64,000 bases of DNA from Nostoc sp. NMS7 (GTDB lineage: Bacteria; Cyanobacteriota; Cyanobacteriia; Cyanobacteriales; Nostocaceae), in NCBI RefSeq assembly GCF_017115085.1, contig NZ_JABXKJ010000148.1:1-64000 (forward strand). Direction: 5' to 3'. Position 1 is the stretch's first letter. Every line of letters begins with the position of its first letter. Of this stretch, positions 56,069-64,000 are shown piece after piece. Under the pieces are notes generated by a model. The model worked only from the letters and a program-made list of their open reading frames with translations, was not told the DNA's origin and ran no database searches. The position numbers were made by a program, and so were the translations under genes.

Positions 56069-56506
56069 TTAACATCGAAATGCACAAAAGTGAGATTTGA
56101 CCTCGAAAAAACCTTTAAGAATTCGTTTGAGTGAATTAAACTTAACCCGCCTGATAGCTTTAGGCACTTCTACCCACTGCCGTTTTCTTTTACTTGCTTC
56201 TGGATAATCTTCACTCAGCATCTCCACTGGTAACAAATACATCTTGACACAGTAACTTTTGCCTCGTTTGCGGTACTTGTAAGTGCCGAGTGCATTCGCG
56301 TCTACCTGCCCAATCACCCCTGCTTCTTCCCACGCTTCTTTGGCTGCTGAATCAGGCGAACTCATGCCATTAGGAATATGTCCTTTGGGAATTACCCAAT
56401 GTTGAAAGTTACGAGTCGTGATTAGCAAGATTTCAATTTTGCCATTGTTCACTCTATAAGGAATCACCCCAGACTGTTTAAACACTTTGCTGACTTTTCG
56501 ACTCAT
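56069..56506 (-). CDS. Nudix hydrolase with a non-canonical box
   Basis: A 145-residue protein. The Nudix region is GHIPNGMSSPDSAAKEAWEEAG near residue 43. The EAWEEAG part that binds the metal is intact, but the first Glu of the box is Met and the usual Arg is Lys. WVIPKGH and WVEVPKAIRRVKF match the diphosphoinositol polyphosphate/diadenosine-type subgroup, which often lacks that first Glu. The substrate is therefore probably a diphospho compound, not certain. ATG 56506 is full length. Confidence 0.85.
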   Translation of the reverse strand: MSRKVSKVFKQSGVIPYRVNNGKIEILLITTRNFQHWVIPKGHIPNGMSSPDSAAKEAWEEAGVIGQVDANALGTYKYRKRGKSYCVKMYLLPVEMLSEDYPEASKRKRQWVEVPKAIRRVKFNSLKRILKGFFEVKSHFCAFRC

Positions 56507-56659
56507 GTAATTTGCATCCTCTACAGTGTAGCTTTTTTGTATAATGTTTACTTCCGTAAGTCTAGAGCTGATACTGGATAAATATTGGTTAATTTTAGGT
56601 TATGAAAAAGTTAAAAAATTATTTTTAACTATAAGAGTTAATTATTCAAGTTTTTGATC

Positions 56660-56727
56660 AGGACTTACGCAAACAATAACTGAAACCCTGATTTTTAGGT
56701 AGGGGCAATTCATGAATTGCCCCTACG
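56660..56727. repeat. left-half AGGACTTACGCA element
   Basis: AGGACTTACGCAAACAATA is followed by the palindrome AGGGGCAATTCATGAATTGCCCCT. The right terminus is missing. Confidence 0.6.
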
Positions 56728-56767
56728 TGAATAAAGCGCAGCCTCACATAGAATTGGTATAACTTGA

Positions 56768-57724
56768 CTATTTGAGATTTTGGTAGATATACAGCGAAGA
56801 TATTATATTTAAATCTACTTCTTTACGCTCATCCTCATTAGTATTTTTAAACAGGATTGTAAACGCACCTGCACCTAACCTATCTTGAGGAAACATCCGA
56901 TAACAAGGCATTGTAGTTAAATGCGACTGATATTTGGCTAAATTAGGAATTTCTATTGGCTGAAACTGGGGAAAGCGTTCTAAAAACCATTCACAAACTT
57001 GCTCATTTTCTTCGGGTGAATATGTGCAAGTCATATAAGCAAGATAGCCTTGTGGTGAAACAATTTTAGCAGAGTTAGCTATAATGCGCTTTTGCCGATT
57101 TGCACTCTTATTAATAGCTGTTGGGTGAAAACATCCGGGTGCTTTTTCACCTTTAGCAAGTAAAGATTGTCCAGTACAAGGAGCATCTACTATTACTAGA
57201 TTGCTAGAGCCGGGAAACATTTGGGCAAATATACTCGAATCTCGATTAACTACTGCATTAGGGCTAATCTGGCAACGCTTCAAATTAGAAATTAGCATTC
57301 CCAGACGTTTGCCAATGACTTCATTACTGATCAGTAAGTCTGGTTGTAAAGCTTTCCAAGCAAAGATACTTTTACCTCCTGGTGCGGCACACATATCAAA
57401 AACTAAAGGCACTGACTGAGGAATAGCTAACAAAGTAGTAGCCGCAAACACCGAAGAAAAATCTAAACAATAGAAATATCCTTTTTGATGCAAGGGATGC
57501 TGACCGGGTTTTTCTCCTAGATATAAGCGGTCTATAAATTGTGGTTGCCAATATGTTGGTCTTTCCAGTGCCAAAGGCGAAATATCTGGCTTTTCTTGAC
57601 ACCAAAGAATACTGGGTGAAAAAGGCTGAGGATTGATTAAAGCCTCAATAAATTTTTCTTGTTCATCTAGATTAGTGAACAACCGCCGCGAGACTTTAAG
57701 TAATAAATTAGAAGGTTTTTCCAT
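56768..57724 (-). CDS. NOL1/NOP2/Sun-family RNA m5C methyltransferase
   Basis: A 318-residue SAM-dependent enzyme. It has the SAM motif VFDMCAAPGGKSIFAW near residue 108, VIVDAPCTGQSLL near residue 175 (first catalytic Cys) and AYMTCTYSPEENEQV near residue 228 (second Cys). These mark cytosine-5 RNA methyltransferases of the RsmB/RsmF type. The N-terminal domain is short and the RNA target (rRNA or tRNA) cannot be told. No PUA-like tail is seen. Confidence 0.9.
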   Translation of the reverse strand: MEKPSNLLLKVSRRLFTNLDEQEKFIEALINPQPFSPSILWCQEKPDISPLALERPTYWQPQFIDRLYLGEKPGQHPLHQKGYFYCLDFSSVFAATTLLAIPQSVPLVFDMCAAPGGKSIFAWKALQPDLLISNEVIGKRLGMLISNLKRCQISPNAVVNRDSSIFAQMFPGSSNLVIVDAPCTGQSLLAKGEKAPGCFHPTAINKSANRQKRIIANSAKIVSPQGYLAYMTCTYSPEENEQVCEWFLERFPQFQPIEIPNLAKYQSHLTTMPCYRMFPQDRLGAGAFTILFKNTNEDERKEVDLNIISSLYIYQNLK

Positions 57725-57727
57725 GTT

Positions 57728-57747
57728 AATTACGAATTACGAATTAG
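57728..57747. repeat. heptameric repeat (ACGAATT)
   Basis: Just under three units directly upstream of the methyltransferase start, the same 7-mer as at 23496. Confidence 0.6.
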
Positions 57748-57881
57748 TAACTTGTATCAGAATCAAAATAAAACTGTTACAGAAGAACAATGTAATTAAG
57801 GCTTTTGGCTTCATACTCAAAATATAATGACCGCCATTGGGATCGCAATGGCCAAGCTACCCCACTGCACCGGAGAAGGTC

Positions 57882-59300
57882 ATGAACTTAGATAATTTTC
57901 CGCAAAAATTACGCAAAGAAGCACACCTATGGAGGGATGAAGGATTAATTAGTTCTTCGCAGTATGAGCAAATAGCAGAACGTTATCAATTTAAAAACCT
58001 GGAAGCTGCTGCACGCGATCGCAATAAAGCGATCGCGATTGGTATCGGCGGCATACTTTTATGCTTAGGCATAATTACCTTTGTAGCCGGAAACTGGCAG
58101 GGAGGGTCACGAGAAATCAAATTTATTCTGCTGATAAGTTTATTTTTTGCGATCGCCATCACTGGTTTTTACACCTGGAGGCCACCTGAAGGAAAGAAAC
58201 CAGAACGAAGCAAACGCTTACTGGGAGAAGGATTACTAATTTTAAGCGCCTTCATTTTCGGTGCAAATTTACTGCTGATAGCCCAGATGTTCAATATTGC
58301 CGGTTCAACTTCCCAATTGTTTCTCGTCTGGGGGTTCGGTGTTGTGGTGATGGCCTTCAGTTTGTGCTTAAATTCTTTAGGAATTCTGTCAATTGTTCTC
58401 GTGGAAATCGGGTACTGGACTGGATTAGAAGACTTGTGGTACGCTTCAGGTGAGTTAACTTGGTCGCGGTTCGTGGTGCAGCATCTACCTTTGTTGGCAT
58501 GGCTGGTGTTTGTACCCTTAGCTTACTTGTGTCGATCGCGTTGGATTTTTGGTCTAGCAGCCTTTGTTTTTGCTAGTTCCTTACAAGCTAACCTTAATCC
58601 CCTACCACTGCTGAATTATGCTGATATAGCGCCTTGGGTGGCATCTTTTGCTTTTGCACTCCCACCTGCATTATTCTGGAGTTATGATGATCTGCTGTTT
58701 CCAACCATAAATTACAGGTTGTTTCAATCCCTGGCTCGGAATTTAGCGTTGGTAAGCTTCGGCATTGTCTTTTACATTCTGTCTTTTCGTTGGGTTTGGG
58801 AATCTCCAAATTATGGTTATAATCAGCCAACGAATATCACAAACTTGTTCGGGTCTCTGCCAATCATCGATTTGGGAATTCTCAGCGGCTTGGCGGTATT
58901 GCAATGGTTGTTTCTACTCCGCCAAAGAAATAACCCACCGCGTCGGGAAGTGATTTTCACGACTGCTATCATTAGTACCTTTCTTGTCTTTATTATCCTA
59001 CTACCTTTTTGGCATCAAACTATCAGCCGGATTGATGAACTTGGTGTTTTTATTTTCAATGTACTTCTAGCAACATTAGCCTGGGGACTAATTCAAGAAG
59101 GATTGAAATTAAGCAACAGAAGTTCCTTTTGGGGCGGTATGCTGTTATTAACACTGCAAATTATCAGTCGCGTGCAAGAGTACGATACGGACTTACTTTT
59201 CAAGTCGCTGGTGTTTGTCTTGTGTGGTTCTGCTTTAATTAGCGCTGGACTCTGGTTTGAACGCCGCCTACCTGGTGGTAGCTCTACAAGTAAAAAGTAG
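57882..59300 (+). CDS. DUF2157 membrane protein
   Basis: A 472-residue protein. A cytoplasmic N-terminal helix pair (LRKEAHLWRDEGLISSSQYE) is the DUF2157 signature. About eleven to twelve membrane helices follow, the first including GIGGILLCLGIITFVAGNWQ. Function is unknown; in many bacteria it is paired with a GDYXXLXY protein, as here with the gene at 59441. GGAGAAGG at 57872 decides ATG 57882 over 57837. Confidence 0.85.
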   Translation: MNLDNFPQKLRKEAHLWRDEGLISSSQYEQIAERYQFKNLEAAARDRNKAIAIGIGGILLCLGIITFVAGNWQGGSREIKFILLISLFFAIAITGFYTWRPPEGKKPERSKRLLGEGLLILSAFIFGANLLLIAQMFNIAGSTSQLFLVWGFGVVVMAFSLCLNSLGILSIVLVEIGYWTGLEDLWYASGELTWSRFVVQHLPLLAWLVFVPLAYLCRSRWIFGLAAFVFASSLQANLNPLPLLNYADIAPWVASFAFALPPALFWSYDDLLFPTINYRLFQSLARNLALVSFGIVFYILSFRWVWESPNYGYNQPTNITNLFGSLPIIDLGILSGLAVLQWLFLLRQRNNPPRREVIFTTAIISTFLVFIILLPFWHQTISRIDELGVFIFNVLLATLAWGLIQEGLKLSNRSSFWGGMLLLTLQIISRVQEYDTDLLFKSLVFVLCGSALISAGLWFERRLPGGSSTSKK

Positions 59301-59440
59301 GGCAAAATCGGAAGTCAGAATTCAGAAATCTGTCGATGATCATAATCTCTGTGCGTCAAAATTTTTAAAGTTTCTCTGCGTTAGTCCTAATCTCATTACT
59401 TTTGGCCTCTTCAAGACCTCTGCTTTTTAGGACTACGCTC

Positions 59441-60151
59441 ATGACTAATAGTTCTTCTGAATCTAAAAATAAACCCTTGTCTCCCGAAGCCGAATTTTCC
59501 AATAAGGTGACTTTTCGGGATTACTTAATTGCGACTGAACAAAAATCGAATAAACCCTTACCTTTTTGGCGGTTAATAGTTCCTCTGGCGGTGCAAACAG
59601 GGCTAATTATGGCAGTACCAGCCCAAGCGGTTTATACAGATGTGGCAGGCAAAACGGTGATTTTGCAAACCGTACCTGTAAACCCTAACGATGTACTAAA
59701 TGGTAACACCTTAGCGTTAGATTACAACATATCTCGTACTGCAAATTTGAGCAGACTACCTGGTTGGCAAACGTTAGTCAGCAAAGGTCGTGGAAGTGGC
59801 AGAAGATTGCCTGAAGGAACCAACATCTACGTGATTTTGCAAGAGCAACTATCCTTTAGTCGCGGTGTTCCTAGAGCTTGGAGACCGTTGCGAGTAAGTA
59901 GCGATCGCCCTACAACTCTTAGAGCTAACCAAGTCGGCTTAAAAGGTGTTTATCAGAATGGTTCTGTTAACTACGGCTTAGAAACATATTACATCAAAGA
60001 AAACCAACGGCGGCAGATTACCAACGACTTGCAAGCCCAACGCGCCCGCAGAGGACAGCTACCACCGATTGTAGTGAAGGCGAAAGTAGATCCACAGGGT
60101 AAGGCGGTGCCAGTTAGTATGTGGGTGCGCGATCGCAACTATCGCTTTTAG
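59441..60151 (+). CDS. GDYXXLXY-domain protein, partner of DUF2157
   Basis: A 236-residue protein with one membrane segment near residues 47-65 (LIVPLAVQTGLIMAVPAQA) and an extracytoplasmic domain. The name-giving motif is degenerate here: NGNTLALDYNIS instead of GDYxxLxY. EGTNIYVIL and KGVYQNGSVNYGLETYYIKE fit the rest of the family. It follows the DUF2157 gene by 140 bp and probably forms a membrane complex with it. ATG 59441 is preferred over TTG/ATG alternatives upstream by family length. Confidence 0.78.
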   Translation: MTNSSSESKNKPLSPEAEFSNKVTFRDYLIATEQKSNKPLPFWRLIVPLAVQTGLIMAVPAQAVYTDVAGKTVILQTVPVNPNDVLNGNTLALDYNISRTANLSRLPGWQTLVSKGRGSGRRLPEGTNIYVILQEQLSFSRGVPRAWRPLRVSSDRPTTLRANQVGLKGVYQNGSVNYGLETYYIKENQRRQITNDLQAQRARRGQLPPIVVKAKVDPQGKAVPVSMWVRDRNYRF

Positions 60152-60313
60152 ACCGTTAGACATAGGAGTGAAAATGACGTAGGCACAATTGAAGAATTCT
60201 GCCTACCAAGGATTTCCGGCAACGCATAGTTAATTTCAGCAAATGTCTAATCGAATTCTTGGCTAGACAAACGAGAGCTACATCTCCGGGCTAATGGAAA
60301 ATCAAACTTTTTT

Positions 60314-60345
60314 AACCCGCTCCGAACTTCGGAGCGGGTTTTGTT
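60314..60345. terminator. strong bidirectional terminator
   Basis: AACCCGCTCCGAA pairs perfectly with TTCGGAGCGGGTT around one base, with a T-rich run after it and an A-rich run (as TTTTTT on the other strand) before it. It serves the GDYXXLXY gene and the convergent stress-protein gene. Confidence 0.9.
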
Positions 60346-60381
60346 TGTGTAGATGCGGTTTCTAACCGCCGATTTAACCTG

Positions 60382-60789
60382 CTAAGGCACAATCAGCACT
60401 GGGCAGGGGGAAAGGTTAATCACGCGAGTAGTCACACTATCATCCGCTCCTTCTTCAGTCAAGCCTAGCCCCCGACAACCCATAATAATTAAATCAGCCC
60501 CGATTTCATCAGCGACATCGCAGATAGTAAAAGCTGGTTTACCTTGCCTTTCCAGGATTTCGGATTGAATTCCTTGCCCAGAAAATAAAGATTGAGCATT
60601 TTCCAGCAGTTTGGCAACTACCTGTGGTGACACCATCGGATCTGCACTAGGCGCGTCTTTTGGTGGTTCTTCTACCACAGATAGCAGCACCAAGCGACTG
60701 GCATACTTTTTGACTACGTTGGTAACTACGTCAGCAGCTTCCCGCGTTTCCCGGCTTTGATCAATAGGAAATAGTACTGTCTTAAACAT
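60382..60789 (-). CDS. universal stress protein (UspA family)
   Basis: A 135-residue single-domain protein. It starts MFKTVLFPIDQSRETREAAD, has SRLVLLSVVEEPP near residue 33 and the ATP-loop region LIIMGCRGLG near residue 102, then SVTTRVINLSPCPVLIVP. The loop has GxxG followed by a ten-residue gap and Ser, close to the ATP-binding type. ATG 60789 gives the family start; 60798 adds three residues. Confidence 0.9.
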   Translation of the reverse strand: MFKTVLFPIDQSRETREAADVVTNVVKKYASRLVLLSVVEEPPKDAPSADPMVSPQVVAKLLENAQSLFSGQGIQSEILERQGKPAFTICDVADEIGADLIIMGCRGLGLTEEGADDSVTTRVINLSPCPVLIVP

Positions 60790-60878
60790 TTCTGTCACCT
60801 GGGCACCCCTGACTCCGGTAAAATCTGGATGGTTCTACTTTCAAAACAATAACAAAAAGGTAATCAGGAGAGTTTGGT

Positions 60879-62081
60879 GTGTCCAAAAAAAGTTTAGCAA
60901 GTTTATCTTCGGCTGATATCTCTGGGAAACGTGCCTTAGTGCGGGTTGACTTTAATGTGCCTGTGGATGATCAAGGCAACATTACCGACGATACTCGCAT
61001 TCGCGCCGCTCTACCAACCATTAAAGATTTGACGCAGAAGGGTGCTAAGGTCATTCTCGCCAGCCATTTTGGACGTCCCAAGGGTGTGGATGACAAATTA
61101 CGCCTAACTCCGGTTGCCAAGCGTCTCTCGGAGTTACTGGGGCAAGAAGTGATTAAAACTGATGACTCTATTGGCGATGAAGTTGCAGCTAAAGTTGGCG
61201 CGTTGCAAAATGGACAAGTCCTGTTACTAGAAAATGTCCGCTTTTACAAAGAAGAAGAGAAAAACGATCCAGAATTTGCGAAAAAATTGGCAGCTAATGC
61301 TGATTTTTATGTAAATGATGCTTTTGGTACTGCACACCGCGCCCATGCTTCAACTGAAGGTGTGACTAAATTCCTCAGTCCTTCTGTGGCTGGATATTTG
61401 GTTGAGAAAGAATTGCAATATCTGCAAAACGCTATTGAAAATCCCCAACGTCCTTTGGCAGCAATTATCGGCGGTTCCAAAGTTTCCAGTAAAATTGGCG
61501 TGATTGAAACGTTACTGGAGAAGTGCGATAAGCTGATTATCGGCGGTGGAATGATTTTCACCTTCTACAAAGCCCGTGGTTTGAATGTCGGTAAGTCATT
61601 GGTAGAAGAAGACAAGCTAGAATTGGCGAAGTCTTTGGAAGCTAAGGCTAAAGAACGGGGTGTTGCTTTATTGCTTCCTACAGATGTGGTAGTAGCAGAT
61701 AACTTTGCCCCAGATGCGAATTCTCAAACCGTTAGCATTGAGAATATCCCAGATGGTTGGATGGGTTTGGATATTGGCCCAGACTCAGTAAAAGTTTTTC
61801 AAGATGCCCTTGCAGATACCAAAACGGTAATTTGGAACGGCCCAATGGGTGTGTTTGAGTTTGATAAGTTTGCAGTAGGTACAGAAGCGATCGCTCATAC
61901 CCTCGCCGAAATTAGCAAAACTGGCACAACCACCATTATCGGCGGCGGCGACTCAGTAGCGGCTGTGGAAAAGGTTGGTTTAGCTGACCAAATGAGCCAC
62001 ATCTCCACCGGCGGCGGCGCTAGCTTGGAGTTACTTGAAGGCAAAGTATTGCCTGGAATTGCGGCTTTAGATGATGCTTAA
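60879..62081 (+). CDS. pgk: phosphoglycerate kinase
   Basis: A 400-residue enzyme of glycolysis and the Calvin cycle that transfers phosphate between 1,3-bisphosphoglycerate and ADP. Signatures are [20 protein letters not shown] near residue 20, ASHFGRPKG near residue 61, [15 protein letters not shown] near residue 112, [14 protein letters not shown] near residue 196, [14 protein letters not shown] near residue 320 and [11 protein letters not shown] near residue 353. Length is normal. The start is GTG 60879, behind CAGGAGAG at 60864-60871. Confidence 0.97.
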   Translation: MSKKSLASLSSADISGKRALVRVDFNVPVDDQGNITDDTRIRAALPTIKDLTQKGAKVILASHFGRPKGVDDKLRLTPVAKRLSELLGQEVIKTDDSIGDEVAAKVGALQNGQVLLLENVRFYKEEEKNDPEFAKKLAANADFYVNDAFGTAHRAHASTEGVTKFLSPSVAGYLVEKELQYLQNAIENPQRPLAAIIGGSKVSSKIGVIETLLEKCDKLIIGGGMIFTFYKARGLNVGKSLVEEDKLELAKSLEAKAKERGVALLLPTDVVVADNFAPDANSQTVSIENIPDGWMGLDIGPDSVKVFQDALADTKTVIWNGPMGVFEFDKFAVGTEAIAHTLAEISKTGTTTIIGGGDSVAAVEKVGLADQMSHISTGGGASLELLEGKVLPGIAALDDA

Positions 62082-62104
62082 TAGCCATCTTTAGAATTAT
62101 GTAT

Positions 62105-62124
62105 AGACGTTACGTGTAACGTCT
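62105..62124. terminator. palindrome downstream of pgk
   Basis: AGACGTTAC is mirrored by GTAACGTCT around GT. It lies 23 bp after the pgk stop. T-run is weak, so terminator function is only likely. The rest of 62129-62329 holds no gene I can support. Confidence 0.5.
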
Positions 62125-62329
62125 CTACATTAAATAGGGGAAGAACTGTGTTTCATTGGTTTTAGAATCAATGTCGTATGGTTCTAGAATCAGTCACGGA
62201 TGGCTAGAAACCCACGCTTACCAGCAAGCGGCCAGAGCCAAAAGAGCAAGGCAGAGGGCTTGTCTATGGCGTTGTCTGGCACTACGTCGAGGGTCTGGCA
62301 AGTTGACAAAGGCTTTTATAATAGCTATT

Positions 62330-63706
62330 TCACAGAAAAGTGAAGTTGTTACTATCAAGTGTGAGATCCACTACCCCCACCACAACACCGATGATCTCAT
62401 TTTGCTCTGCTCCCAGTTTATCTAAGAATATTCGTGTGTTGCTTCCAACAACTTGTAGGAGATAATCCTGTGAAGATCCTTTAAGTTGAATTACATCTTG
62501 GCTAGAGTCGAAGTCATTAATAATAGCCAAGTCCCCAAAACCAAAATTCGTACTGTTGTTATCGTCGTAGAAAACATTTTCAGCGTCCCCCAGCACAAAT
62601 GTATCTGCCCCAGCCCCGCCAGTCAAATTATCAGTTTCCCCTAATCCAGGTGGAAACGGACTACCAGGAAAAACACCGATGAGGATGTCGTCTCCAGCCC
62701 CGCCATTGAGTACGTCATTGCCCGGTCCACCTTGTAGGCTATCATTGCCGTCCTCACCATTGAGAATATCATCGCCGAAATTACCGTCGAGCGTGTCATT
62801 GCCGGCTCTGGCATTCAGAGTGTTGTTAGCAGTATTAGCAAACAGGAAGTTGTCAAGACTGTTACCTATGCCGTAGATGTTGCTAGTTCCCGTCAGCCTC
62901 AGATTCTCTAGATTGACACCCAGCACGTAGGGGATAGAAGACCGGACGATATCTGTACCTGAATTAGCCGCCTCCGTAATCGTGTCAGCAGCACCGTCAA
63001 CAATGTAAGTGTCGTCGCCTGCTCCCCCATTCAAACTGTCACGACCTAAGCCCCCATCAAGTGTGTCATTGCCTTTATTACCAGATAATTGGTTATTTTG
63101 GTTGTCGCCAACAATGATGTCATTTGCATTTGTACCGATAATATTATCAAAGTTGACCGCAGTAAATGACAATGTTCCCAAACCAGGAATGTTATTGGCA
63201 GCCAAACTTTGGGTTTGCAGATTAACGGTGATAAATACCCCAGGCGAAGATTGGGATGCATCTATGGTGTTGTTGGCAACATTAGCATTAGCAATAATCT
63301 TTTCTATTTTAAAGAGTTGGTCTTGCCCCAATTTCCCAGCTTTTTGAATGGTTCCTACACCTGACAAGGTAATGGCTTGACCTAGTTGACTGTAGTCTGC
63401 GGTATTAATCCCATCTCCACCATCAATGCCGTCGTTACCCTGACTGCCTTTGAAGGTGTCACTGCCTGCACCACCTACTAGAATGTCGTTTCCTGTGCCC
63501 CCATCAAGTGTGTCATTGCCATCTCCACCGCTTAGACTGTCGTTCGCCGTCCCACCTGCAAGGGAATCATTACCAGCCAAACCATTCAAGGTATCGTTAC
63601 CGGAAATAGTATTGGCATTACCACCACTAGCCCAACCAACTATTGTGTCATTTCCGAAAGTCCCATTTCTCGTATCAAAACCTGTAGTGCCGAAAATAAA
63701 TGCCAT
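62330..63706 (-). CDS. RTX-type calcium-binding repeat protein
   Basis: A 458-residue acidic protein built mainly of GGxGxDxLx nonapeptides in at least three blocks: about residues 35-95 (GNDTLNGLAGNDSLAGG), 205-235 (GNKGNDTLDGGLGRDSLNGG) and 290-345 (ARAGNDTLDGNFGDDIL). These roll up into a calcium-binding beta helix. No enzymatic domain is visible. Such proteins leave through type I secretion with a C-terminal signal; the exporter at 45018 is of a different kind. ATG 63706 follows an AGAGATAA stretch. Function is unknown, possibly surface or matrix. Confidence 0.9.
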   Translation of the reverse strand: MAFIFGTTGFDTRNGTFGNDTIVGWASGGNANTISGNDTLNGLAGNDSLAGGTANDSLSGGDGNDTLDGGTGNDILVGGAGSDTFKGSQGNDGIDGGDGINTADYSQLGQAITLSGVGTIQKAGKLGQDQLFKIEKIIANANVANNTIDASQSSPGVFITVNLQTQSLAANNIPGLGTLSFTAVNFDNIIGTNANDIIVGDNQNNQLSGNKGNDTLDGGLGRDSLNGGAGDDTYIVDGAADTITEAANSGTDIVRSSIPYVLGVNLENLRLTGTSNIYGIGNSLDNFLFANTANNTLNARAGNDTLDGNFGDDILNGEDGNDSLQGGPGNDVLNGGAGDDILIGVFPGSPFPPGLGETDNLTGGAGADTFVLGDAENVFYDDNNSTNFGFGDLAIINDFDSSQDVIQLKGSSQDYLLQVVGSNTRIFLDKLGAEQNEIIGVVVGVVDLTLDSNNFTFL

Positions 63707-63866
63707 ATTATCTCTGGTGAATTTCTCACTAATACGTAAATTGAGTCTCGGTCAAAGAACTATTTATCAGTTCAATCGATATTACTTGCCTTTTGCATAA
63801 TCAAAGGCAAGAAAACATTAATTATTTGGTTAGGAACTTCTAAAGAAAAAAATATCCAACTATTTA

Positions 63867-63960
63867 TTGTGGGCTGACCTGAAAAGCCCGCCGTTGGTTG
63901 CGGGTGAGCAAGACGCCTACTCTACAAAATTAGATAATTTATTTCATGAAAATCCCTTAA
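63867..63960. repeat. diverged GTGGGGTGGGC-family element
   Basis: TTGTGGGCTGACC and GGCGGGTG-like segments (here CGGGTGAGCAAGACGCC, CTACTCTACAAAA) flank the core, then TAATTTATTT and AAATCCCTTAA as in the other copies. The 63707-64000 spacer shows no gene. Confidence 0.5.
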
Positions 63961-64000
63961 TTAATTACCGGAATGGTAAGTAATTATGTCAAATATCGGG

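Noticed and set aside
62156-62425. An 89-residue plus-strand ORF between pgk and the RTX gene.
   Set aside because: Arg/Ala-rich composition with no family resemblance, and it overlaps the RTX 3' end.
63009-63800. Plus-strand ORFs rich in Pro/Ser opposite the RTX gene.
   Set aside because: They are antisense shadows of the GGxGxD repeats.

Overview
The window looks like chromosomal DNA of a filamentous, heterocyst-type cyanobacterium (Nostoc/Anabaena group). The octamer GCGATCGC is very frequent, heptameric tandem repeats and small inverted-repeat elements fill the spacers, and the genes include CP12, a cyanobacterial-type gshA, an SLH-domain porin, a kdpA-kdpB-kdpF-kdpC operon and cobalamin gene cbiD. 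No rRNA, tRNA, CRISPR array or prophage was seen.

Region by region. 1-1.2 kb: edge of a possible transposase gene and a histone-deacetylase-family hydrolase. 1.4-13.8 kb: the most unusual block. A 1491-residue UPF1/COG1112-like helicase carries an N-terminal domain that reads like that of translation factor IF-2. A second, partner-linked copy of this helicase is broken by two in-frame stops and is followed by an overlapping HKD (phospholipase-D-like) nuclease gene. Between the copies lie a broken cysteine hydrolase, a Uma2 endonuclease gene, an IS5-like tail and a relic of a lost nuclease gene. Helicase plus HKD nuclease recalls Mokosh-type phage defence, but the IF-2-like domain and roughly 750-residue insert are not part of what I know of that system. 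14-21 kb: housekeeping genes (gshA, a D-2-hydroxyacid dehydrogenase, a CDF metal exporter, a response regulator, a coupled aspartic-protease pair, guaA). 21-25.4 kb: cbiD, a hicAB toxin-antitoxin pair, a brnT/brnA pair with an internally deleted toxin, two cyanobacterial hypotheticals, CP12, and a folded RNA-like relic just upstream of CP12.

25.9-37.4 kb: a FIST sensor protein, then potassium transport. kdpA, kdpB, a KdpF-like gene and kdpC form an operon with a 21-bp minisatellite between kdpA and kdpB. An RCK_C-domain gene, two unknown genes and an orphan second kdpA follow; its ion-filter loops are altered, most strongly the first. No kdpD sensor kinase was found. 37.5-43.5 kb: a GT-A-type glycosyltransferase, a fused PabA-PabB aminodeoxychorismate synthase, an IS630 relic, a RibD-type reductase and a twice-deleted AraC regulator. 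43.5-49 kb: a peptide-export locus on the minus strand, with two tandemly duplicated double-glycine-leader precursor genes, a C39-peptidase ABC transporter and an HlyD adaptor. A 66-nt relic of a glycosyltransferase paralogue abuts its end.

49.5-64 kb: an SLH porin, a FUSC transporter, prolyl aminopeptidase, a DUF4232 lipoprotein, a GH25 lysozyme, a Nudix hydrolase, an RNA m5C methyltransferase, a DUF2157/GDYXXLXY pair, a universal stress protein, pgk and an RTX calcium-binding protein. Function calls come from motif reading without database searches; positions of motifs inside proteins are approximate.
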